64,000 nt of DNA from positions 83,356,861 to 83,420,860 of the forward strand of contig JAOWCC010000019.1 of the NCBI GenBank assembly GCA_030867875.1, written 5' to 3'. Position numbers and translations under genes: made by a program. Below, one piece after another: positions 53,545 to 62,121 of this stretch (the first letter of the stretch is position 1; each line of letters opens with the position of its first letter). The stretch comes from Actinernus sp. WN-2022. Taxonomy: Eukaryota; Cnidaria; Anthozoa; Actiniaria; Actinernidae. The notes below the pieces were generated by a model that saw nothing but the letters and a program-made list of their open reading frames with translations, did not search any database and was not told the origin of the DNA.

Positions 53545-54953
53545 CTTTACGCAGATCCTTTCTTCTGACTTTCCTTATTTCACCGTGCCCACTCACTTCT
53601 TCTTCAGTCATAGTAGCAAAAGTAAGTTTGCATTTTACCTCTTCTTCTTCAAACGTAACTGTTGTTTTCTTCTCACAGCATGCGACTTCAATATTTCCGT
53701 TAGTTTCTTTGCTGTACTCAATGTACCCATCCTGATCATAATACTCCCACTGGACACCCTTCGCCAGTATCTCAGCTTTGCTACGCTCATAGGCTATCTC
53801 CTTTACCTTGTCAAGGATCTCGTGAATTGCCGTCACTACAGCCAATATGTCTTCATTGCTTCCCTCTATTATAATTCGGGTCACTCGCTTTTCCACGACG
53901 ACATTAGTATCATATCGAAGCTCTAAGGCGTGTATTGCTCTCATTTCCTCATCCCTAAGTTCTCCAATGGCTTCATTGTTGATCACCTGTTTCTTGCAGT
54001 TGGCACTCATCATATCCTTGATAGCTTTTACTGCTGCTTGAAGGCTTGCCTTGCTTCCTGAAAATACAACAAGGGATATATCTTCGGATTCTGAGCCATC
54101 GCTTTCCTCGACCACCTTGCGTTCTCTTTTGTCACTTGTTAAACCGACATAATTGGTAAATCTTCTAAGTATCCCAGGATTCTCGTTCTTTTCCGGTCCT
54201 TCACCTGTGAGCTCTCTCATTGCCGATTGAAAGTCGTTCATCATTGTTTCTTGGTACACTGTAATTCGCATCAGCTTCAAAGATGTTGGACGCCTTCTTG
54301 CAAACTCGTGTGCTGCCAGCAGCATCGCCTTGGCACATGTTTTGGGTGGGACCCCAAGATTTCCAGTTCCCATGGCCGGAAAAGAGAGACTCTTCAGTCC
54401 ATTGGTTTCTGCAGCTTCCAGGCATTTAAGAACACTAGTCTTGAGGTCCCCTTGGTTCATACTAGAAGATGATGGAACGTAATGAATCAATTTTCTTGCA
54501 CTGAGTGTACCAGCAGTTGTGAGCACAATCCCACCAGAGGCTACCGGAGAACGTTTTGCGCATTCTCGGCGAATCGTTCGACCACCAGCTTTAAGAATAG
54601 CTGCACCAGCACCTCCTCCCAGGGTAAGGTCCAACTCGGTGTTAGATATCACCACTATACCATCAGTCGTCTCTTCAGTGATGTCCCCACTCTGGACGTG
54701 GACTGCGATTGGACCTGTGTTGACCTCAAAGCAACCTCCAGTCCTTTCTCGTATGGGTGTAAACGAGGGCGTGGTTCCTGTAGCTGCAGTGTCCTCATAG
54801 ACATCCTCCAGTGTGGAGACATCTCGATCAAAATTCCCGCGAGTGCTGCCCGTTCGGCTTGCAAGTTCACTCCTGAAAGCATGAACGGTTGGCTGATCCT
54901 TGTCATAAACAACAAACGTTATTACTTTCAGAGTCGTGCCGGGATTCTTACGG
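53545..54953 (-). CDS. PARP14: PARP14-like exon: macrodomain, KH-like region, WWE
   Basis: Acceptor TCTATTTCAG at 54954, donor GTAAAG|GTAAAG at 53545. After a short linker it encodes a complete macrodomain: VQSGDITEETTDGIVVISN, the GGGAGAAILKAGG loop near 54.6 kb and PAMGTGNLGVPP near 54.35 kb, which line the ADP-ribose pocket. Then comes a KH-like alternation of helices and strands (LQAAVKAIKDMM, VEKRVTRIIIEGSNEDI) and a WWE domain with GVQWEYYDQDGYIEYS. WWE domains in this family bind ADP-ribose-containing ligands. The fusion of all three in one 1.4-kb exon is notable next to the short exons on either side. Expected location: cytoplasm and nucleus. Confidence 0.92.
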
Positions 54954-54959
54954 CTGAAA

Positions 54960-55490
54960 TAGAAAATAGAGATCAAGGTTAATTAAAGAGAAAACCATGC
55001 AATGAATAAACACACTCGGCTCAAACAAACACGCAGACAACCGTTACGTTCCTACTATATACATTTGTATCGTTTAAGAAATGCAGAGGAGGATCTAGCT
55101 AGGGGAGGGGCCTGGGGGACTTTTTCATGACCCCTCACTTAAAGGTACAAGTCTGAAAAAAAAGATTTTTGGAGGGATTATCATGATACCCTTACTAGTC
55201 GGATTAAAAAAGGAACATCCGGGAAAATGGCCTCTATACGGCTGTATAACAATAACACTAAATGAGTGTCAACATCTCATCCGCCTTACCACAAATCTTG
55301 AATGAGAAAATGTAAACAAACAAACAGTTTATATTTATAGCAAAACAACACATTCAATAAATGGGAATGAAAAACAACCTTTGACCCTCTCCCCGACCTT
55401 AAATGAATTTATATAATCAAGCCTTTAGAACTAGTCAAGTGCAGTGAAAAGAGAACTAAATAAACAAATTTCCTTCTCAGTTCGAACACA
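54960..55490. other. No gene recognised
   Basis: Intron between PARP14-like exons, before the LINE. No feature supported. Confidence 0.5.
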
Positions 55491-57535
55491 GTTACCCAGA
55501 TTTGACCTCCGACTCAAATCAAAAGCAACTGTTTCATATCGTTGATGCTATGTTTAATGTTAGAGCCGCACGTTCCCTGCCCAGTCATGATGGTCTTGGA
55601 TCACTTGTTCAAGAGTTCAGTAATTTCTTCTCTTCAAAAATCCTGAAGCTGCGTGCTGATCTTGGAAGTTCTGCAGCTACTAAACTGTCTGTTGACATTC
55701 AGTCTTCATGCACTAGTTCGTTTTCTAATTTTGATACTGTTTCCTCAGCCCTAGTGCGCAAGACCATTTTGCAGTCACCAATGAAATCATGTTCCTTGGA
55801 CTCATTACCCACATTCATTTTACATGAATGCCTTGACGTTCTCCTGACTCCCATTACGCATATCATTAACTTATCTCTATCAGAAGGTGAAGTGCCGGTG
55901 CCCTTCAAGGATGGCCTCACCCGCCCTTCCATAAAGAAATCAACTCTTGACAAGGAAGAATTTCCAAACTATAGACCCATAACTAACTTGTCATTTCTGT
56001 CTAAGGTACTCGAGCGCGTAGTGGCCAAACAATCGCATAGTTACCTACTTACCAACAATCTGTATGCCAAGATGCAATCCGCCTATCGGCAATTCTACAG
56101 CACAGAGACTGCTCTGCTCTGGGTGTACAATGACATTCTACGCGCAATTGATCAACATCAAGAAGCAGTCCTTATTCTCTTAGATCTCTCAGCCGCCTTC
56201 GATACCATCGATCATAATATCTTGATTACAAGATTGCATGATCGTTTTGGTTTCAGTGGAATAGTTCTAAAATGGTTTAAATCTTACCTCAATCAACGCA
56301 CTGAATCGGTTCTTATCGATAATATCAAATCGGCGAAGAGAACATTAACGTGCGGCGTCCCACAGCTCCGTCCTTGGTCCTCTTCTGTTTACCTTGTATG
56401 TTGCTCCCTTAGAAGACGTGATTAAAGCCCATGGTCTCAATTGTATTATGTACGCCGACGATTATCAATTATATACATCACCATGAACACCAATCAAAGG
56501 GATACAACACTATTGCGTCTTGAAAACTGTTTGAAGGATATTAAAGCATGGAATTCCAACAACTTGCTGATGTGTAATCCTGACAAGACTGAAATCATCC
56601 ATTTCTCATCACGTTTTTCAAAAGATGGCATTATCGAGTCCATTTCATTTGGTCACCTATAGCCATAGCTCCTGTTGATGAAGCTCGCAATCTTGGTGTT
56701 GTATTTGATCGTCACCTTAACTTGTCTTCCCATGTAAATAACATCTGCCGATCAGCATCGCTGAGCATTAGGAATATAGGCAGTATAAGGAAATAACTTA
56801 CCCAATCAACAACTGAGCGTCTTGTCCATGCTTTTATTACTTCTAAGTTGGATTACTGTAATAGTATGTTTTATGGTTTACCTTCCAATCAAGTCCAGAA
56901 ACTTCAACGCCTTCAAAATACTGCAGCCAGGCTTGTGGTTAAAGCTAAACGTTCTGCCCATATCTCTCCTATCCTCCAACAACTACATTCATTTGGCTTC
57001 CTATTATTGAACGTGTACAGTTTAAAGTTCTACTGACTACTTATAAAGCTCTTCATGGTTTATCGCCTACGTATATACAAGAACTTATTAATCCCTATCA
57101 GCCTAGACGTAATCTTCGGTCTTCTAATATGAACCTGTTAACTGTACCTCGAGCCCACACTGTTACTTATGGTGACCGAGCCTTTTCTATAGCTGCACCT
57201 AAATTATGGAACGCTCTCCCTATTAAAATAAGAACTGCTCAATCAGTAGACTGCTTTAAATCTGCCTTAAAACATTCCTTTTTCCAACTTAATTTTCCTT
57301 TCACCACAGTCCTTTTTATGCATACTTATTATTATTATTATTAGATTGGAAATACTTAGGGATTTTTAACTAATTAGACCTTAGGCCGTGTCTAGTAATG
57401 TAGTTTTTATTGGGTATTTAGTAGTTTATTTTAATTTACTAGTTATTATGATAATTGTAAGAGCATTGAGACATTTGTATAATGCGCTTAAGAACTGTTT
57501 ATTATTATTATTATTATTATTATTAGAAAAAGGTA
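55490..57535 (+). mobile_element. 5'-truncated LINE with (ATT)n tail
   Basis: Begins within the linker, runs through the RT and C-terminal region and ends in TTATTATTATTATTATTATTAG-type repeats near 57330-57345 and 57503-57530. Antisense to the PARP14-like gene, in its 2.7-kb intron. Its RT differs from the other LINE lineages in the window. Confidence 0.85.
55502..57344 (+). pseudogene. LINE reverse transcriptase, frameshifted
   Basis: Frame 55502-56425 carries linker and RT: SLDSLPTFILHECLD, NYRPITNLSFLSKVLERVV, AYRQFYSTETALL, motif A LILLDLSAAFDTIDH (about 56172-56216) and the GVPQ of motif B. A shift follows, after which [16 protein letters not shown] and [12 protein letters not shown] motifs appear (about 56446-56481). 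Further frames 56500-57344 give LLMCNPDKTEIIHF, LQRLQNTAARLVVK and YGDRAFSIAAPKLWNALP. All parts of the RT core are present but not in one frame. Confidence 0.82.
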
Positions 57536-57640
57536 AAGGCTTGGCCCTCCACAAATGTTCAATATTTTTTTACATGACCCTCCCCTCTCAAGCCCCAGCC
57601 CACCCACCTCCCCCTGATAAAATAACGTACCTTCCCTTAC

Positions 57641-57789
57641 CTGAATACTATGGCTTCCTCAAAAGATACTCGTGCCACCACATTACGCGGAAACTGTAAA
57701 ACACCTGTCCCAATCGCTGGAATCGCTATTGAGGTTGCATTATTCGTTGTTGCTTTCTTCAGGGATTCCTTTAGAATACTTCTAAGTAC
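57641..57789 (-). CDS. PARP14: PARP14-like exon: C-terminal half of a macrodomain
   Basis: Bounded by a GAACTTAG acceptor at 57790 and a TTCAG|GTAAGG donor. Encodes SILKESLKKATTNNATSIAI then PAIGTGVLQFPRNVVARVSF, the pocket-lining motif and following helix of a macrodomain. It completes the N-terminal half in exon 60991-60770 in phase 0 and leaves 2 nt that join the next exon in frame. Splitting a macrodomain at this position across two exons is plausible for animal macroPARP genes. Confidence 0.9.
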
Positions 57790-58700
57790 CTAAGTTCACA
57801 AAACAATCAAACGTTTTCACAGTTCAATTTTAGATAATAGCATTTGGAAAGAAAATTAAGGGGGGCATGTTTTCAAGGGTATGAAATATCGTGTGACCTA
57901 CTAAAGTAAGTTAAGGCCTGGGTTTTACCTTGTTGCCATACCCCCAGCAAAGATTTGTTTCTTGTCTTACTTTACTCAGTAGTTACTAATTGAGTATAAC
58001 TTAGTTTTGTTGGGTTTGACTTTCTCAACATTTGCAGTTCTTCTTATGGTGATCACGTGATCAGTGACGTCATAGCTAAGAGAGTTTTATACATCGGACA
58101 GCATTGATCATGAAAATAGGATTGCTTTAACAAGTCAAATAGAATCACGATTAGAGATGTTGTTTTTAATGATTAGGGGATAAGATATTAAGGGGGGAAT
58201 GTGGTCACGTGACCTGTTTTGCTAAATATCCCCTTAACAGTAAACAATAGTCAAGTTTCTCTAAGCGTGAGTTTGTAGACATCAGTAATCAAAATATACT
58301 AGAGTAACTTGTTTACTTGATGCAAACTCGCTGAACCCCATTCTAGGAGTTTCTCCCTCTGATATTCATGTTAACAGGTCACGTGACCACACAAAATGCA
58401 AAAACCCTAGTTAATTTATTTATCATGTGAAGTTCTATTGATGTACTGAGTTTCATATATTTTTGTCATGGTTCTAGCTCATAATCTTGAAAAATGTGTT
58501 TTTCATATTTTCGGTCAATGACCCAGGCCGGCCTTACTCATACTTGAGTAGAAAACAAAATTAAGAATGTGTTTAATTAATTCGCATAGAGCGGCTTCAG
58601 TTCGACTGAGCCGTATCCGGCGAAAATTAATTAGGTGATTGCGTTTGAGTTTGCTTGATTGTTTAATTTATCCACGATTGCGTTTACTTTTCCTCGTGAT
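57790..58700. other. Intron sequence, no gene
   Basis: Two GTCACGTGACC-type palindromes (58204-58213 and 58379-58388) lie 175 bp apart, possibly ends of a small inverted repeat. No coding feature. Confidence 0.45.
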
Positions 58701-58702
58701 GG

Positions 58703-58872
58703 ACCTTCTGCAGGAATATAATCACGTAGTTGTACTGGGTGGCAAAAAATCTTAATTTATATACTAAAGGCACTTGTACGAGATCGGTAGTGTTATTAGA
58801 AAATCTGACTGTTTGTAAATGCTATTTTCCACCTCCAATCGATTGTCGATCTTTCTAAAACAGCGTTTATAA
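58703..58872. repeat. Dispersed repeat, copy 2 (inverted relative to 31861-32058)
   Basis: Shares CCACCTCCAATCGATTG, GATCTTTCTAAAACAGCG and GTTGTACTGGGTGGCAAAAA with the reverse complement of 31861-32058. Confidence 0.7.
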
Positions 58873-58997
58873 AGATAGCTTGCCATCCAGCATCCATGGC
58901 AACATCTTTCCCATGGAGATCACAAACTCAATTCATTCGTTAACGAAGTATTATATCATCACGTGACTGTTAGCTGCAAAGGGCCTATTGGTGCAAG

Positions 58998-60542
58998 TAT
59001 AGAGCGGTTTCCAATGAGTGTCGAAAAGTAATTGCTTTCGAATTTGATTGGTTAGTTATCCATGATTGCGTTTACTTTGCCTCGTGATTGGTTGAAGTAA
59101 AACCAATCGTGTATTAATTCAGTTCGTGATTGGTTCATTGGTGTTTTTACTTGCTCCTGTGATTGGCTCACTGGTTTTTGGTTTTACGACACTCAATTTC
59201 AAGTGTCGTAAAACCAAAACTAAAGTAATTACATAGCCAATCACAGGAGCAAGTTAAACACCAATGAACCAATCACGAACTGAAGTAATTCACGATTGGT
59301 TTTAGAGCGGTTTTCAGTCGAGTGTAGTAAAACCAAAACCAAAGTAATTACATAGCCAATCACAGGAGCAAGTGAAAACACAATGAGCCAATCACGAACT
59401 GAAGTAATTCACGATTGGTTTTAGAGCGGTTTTCAGTTGAGTGTAGTAAAACCAAAACCAAAGTAATTACATAGCCAATCACAGGAGCAAGTGAAAACAC
59501 AATGAGCCAATCACGAACTGAACTACTGAATTCACGATTGGTTTTAAAGCGGTTTCCAGTTGAGCGTAGTAAAACCAAAACCAAAGTAATTACATAGCCA
59601 ATCACAGGAGCAAGTGAAAATACGATGACCCAATCACGAACTGAAGTAATTCACGATTGGTTTTAGAGCGGTTTCCAGTTGAGTGTAGTAAAACCAAAAC
59701 CAAAGTAATTACATAGCCAATCACAGGAGCAAGTGAAAACACAATGAGCCAATCACGAACTGAAGTAATTCACGATTGGTTTTAGAGCGGTTTTCAGTTG
59801 AGTGTAGTAAAACCAAAACCAAAGTAATTACATAGCCAATCACAGGAGCAAGTGAAAACACAATGAGCCAATCACGAACTGAAGTAATTCACGATTGGTT
59901 TTAGTGCGGTTCTCAGTTGAGTGTAGTAAAACCAAAACGAAAGTAATTACATAGCCAATCACAGGAGCAAGTGAAAACACAATGAGCCAATCACGAACTG
60001 AAGTAATTCACGATTGGTTTTAGAGCGGTTTTCAGTTGAGTGTTAGTAAAACCAAAACCAAAGTAATTCCATAGCCAATCACAGGAGCAAGTAAAACACA
60101 ATGAGCCAATCATGAACTGAAGTAATTCACGATTGGCTTTAGAGAGGTTTTCAGTTGAGTGTAGTAAAACGAAAACCAAAGTAATTACATAGCCAATCAC
60201 AGGAGCAAGTAAAACACAATGAGCCAATCACGAACTGAAGTAATTCACGATTGGTTTTACTTGAACTAATCACGAGGAAAAGTAAACGCAATCGTGGATG
60301 GCGTGATGGACCAAAACACGTTTGGTTTTAGTTTAGCACTTGATTGGCAAAACATTTTCCACAGCCAATAGGAAAACTGAGCAAACGTAAAACCAAAGCA
60401 ATCACGGATTGCTTTCGACACTCAATCGAAATCAGCTCTAAAACCAATTATGAATTACTTCGGTTCGTGATTGGTTCATTGCGTTTTTACTTGCTCGTGA
60501 TTGGCTCAGGATTTGGTTTTACGACACGAAAACCGCTCTATT
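58998..60542. mobile_element. Foldback-like element carrying a 119-bp satellite rich in CCAAT
   Basis: Outer ends TAGAGCGGTTTCC (58999) and AAAACCGCTCTA (60540) are inverted, and next inward GAGTGTCGAAAAG and GACACTCAATCG also pair. Between them are nine units of 119 bp (about 59205-60262), each with several CCAATCAC/GTGATTGG motifs, GAAGTAATTCACGATTGG and AGCGGTTTTCAGTTGAGTG. Flanking single units are in the opposite orientation. Open frames on the minus strand follow the repeat period and are not genes. Confidence 0.8.
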
Positions 60543-60769
60543 ACTTTGGACACTCAACCGAAATTCGTTCAATATATATTCTAGCGTTTTTGTTTCAAAA
60601 CAAATGGCATCTCTTAAATCGAAACACTTCGTGTATTTGTGGAATTTCAGGGATGGGGGTTACGGTGTACTGTATCTTTAAGTAGCGGACCTCGTGTCCT
60701 ATTATATGACAACCGCCCTTTGGGCGAATCTTGAAATAAACACAAATAAATAAATTTGATGCATCGTAC

Positions 60770-60991
60770 CTTTTCTCCCTTTCCCCCTGACCAGTTAGCA
60801 CATACTGCATGGAACACAAAATCACATCGTAGCTTTGCTGGTTGCGTGACACCGATGTCGCCAACTTGAACTGGAGCAATTGCGTTACAATACTCTTGAA
60901 GGAGTGGCCCAGCGACAGTGCTTAAAGATCGCGCGCATGCGTTCTTCTGAAGGTTAAGGTCATTACCAACTGTGTTGACGAGGACACCGGC
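60770..60991 (-). CDS. PARP14: PARP14-like exon: N-terminal half of a macrodomain
   Basis: Acceptor ATTTGTAG at 60992 and donor GAAAAG|GTACGA at 60770, 222 nt, phase 0 at both ends. It encodes AGVLVNTVGNDLNLQKNACA, the aspartate/asparagine-bearing first loop of an ADP-ribose-binding macrodomain. Then follows an alpha-beta segment ending in CDFVFHAVCANWSGG. The preceding acidic strand expected at the domain start must be in an upstream exon, not seen up to the window end. Macrodomains of this kind bind or hydrolyse ADP-ribose on proteins. Confidence 0.88.
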
Positions 60992-61174
60992 CTACAAATC
61001 GACATGTACATGTAGATATAAGTAATCTACATGGAGTAACTATTTGCGTAGAAAACATCGATATTAAGACATTTGCTGTTGCTTCGAACTATTTGAATGT
61101 CGCAGGGATTGTTATCTGAGTCTCGAGATTATCTTGTGTTATCACAAATTTAACAAAACACTGATTACTAACTG

Positions 61175-61928
61175 CTCTCAAATGTTCCTTATGGATACCT
61201 AAATCTATTGCTGTGTTAGTCTCCTGTAAATTGTACACTAGATGTCATATACAATGTATGAACCTCCACTGTAAAGCAATGTTTGCTCTCAAATGTTCCT
61301 TATGGATGCCTAAATCTATTGCTGTGTTTGTCTCCTGTACATTGTACACTAGATGTCATATATGAACCTCCACTGTAAAACAATGTTTGCTCTCAAATGT
61401 TCCTTATGGATGCCTAAATCTATTGCTGTGTTTGTCTCCTGTAAATTGTACACTAGATGTCATATATGAACCTCCACTGTAAAACAATGTTTGCTCTCAA
61501 ATGTTCCTTATGGATGCCTAAATCTATTGCTGTGTTAGTCTCCTGTAAATTGTACACTAGATGTCATATATGAACCTCCACTGTAAAACAATGTTTGCTC
61601 TCAAATGTTCCTTATGGATGCCTAAATCTATTGCTGTGTTTGTCTCCTGTAAATTGTACACTAGATGTCATATATGAACCTCCACTGTAAAACAATGTTT
61701 GCTCTCAAATGTTCCTTATGGATGCCTAAATCTATTGCTGTGTTAGTCTCCTGTAAATTGTACACTAGATGTCATATATGAACCTCCACTGTAAAACAAT
61801 GTTTGCTCTCAAATGTTCCTTATGGATGCCTAAATCTATTGCTGTGTTAGTCTCCTGTAAATTGTACACTAGATGTCATATATGAACCTCCACTGTAAAA
61901 CAATGTTTGCTCTCAAATGTTCCTTATG
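61175..61928. repeat. Satellite, seven units of about 104 bp
   Basis: Units start TCTCAAATGTTCCTTATGG at 61175, 61287, 61391, 61495, 61599, 61703, 61807 and a partial at 61911. The period is 104 bp except the first (112 bp). The array stops exactly where the Gypsy LTR begins. Confidence 0.93.
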
Positions 61929-62063
61929 TGTAGTAGTTGGCCGCGTTAGCTTGGGCCGAATCAGCCTCGTTCTGGCACGAGCACATGGTGGGCCAGTCCG
62001 CCATCTTGAAGAGTCATTGCTCGTATTTACATTACGGATCAGTCCGAATCTTGGACTATTACA
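61929..62063 (+). repeat. Putative 5' LTR of Gypsy element, followed by primer-binding site
   Basis: Starts TGTAGTAG and ends TTACA, the usual TG...CA LTR limits, about 135 bp. Immediately after it, TGGCGACGAGGAT (62065-62077) is complementary to a tRNA 3' end finishing in CCA, as expected for the minus-strand primer site. The 3' LTR is outside the window, so the left boundary is inferred from the end of the satellite array. Confidence 0.6.
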
Positions 62064-62121
62064 CTGGCGACGAGGATATTGGAAGATTACAGAGACCTAA
62101 AGGGAGATTTACAAGTTAATA

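Larger units (their letters stand above)
23724..60991 (-). other. PARP14: PARP14-like gene span (five visible exons, 5' incomplete)
   Basis: Gene-level entry joining exons 60991-60770, 57789-57641, 54953-53545, 31696-31370 and 24010-23724. Exon lengths are 222, 149, 1409, 327 and 287 nt. They sum to 798 codons including the stop, and phases agree at every junction (0, 2, 1, 1). Domain order is macrodomain, macrodomain, KH-like, WWE, ART, which is the C-terminal architecture of vertebrate PARP14. Further N-terminal exons must lie past the window edge. The 21.8-kb intron between the WWE and ART exons contains another gene-like unit and several transposons. Confidence 0.85.

Noticed and set aside
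53472..54800. Plus-strand frames opposite the 1.4-kb PARP14-like exon
   Set aside because: They are shadows of the minus-strand exon, which has domain content and splice sites.
58204..58388. Two GTCACGTGACC palindromes, considered as E-box regulatory pair or inverted-repeat ends
   Set aside because: The sequence inside does not pair beyond these motifs, and two 10-11-bp matches are too little evidence for a regulatory or mobile feature.
59360..60227. Several minus-strand frames with hydrophobic VLVLLHST repeats resembling a membrane protein
   Set aside because: The frames follow the 119-bp satellite period and break wherever a unit differs in length, so they are repeat artefacts.
61175..61928. 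Regular repeats with constant period, considered as a CRISPR array
   Set aside because: Units are contiguous 104-bp tandem copies with no unique spacers, and the window is eukaryotic.
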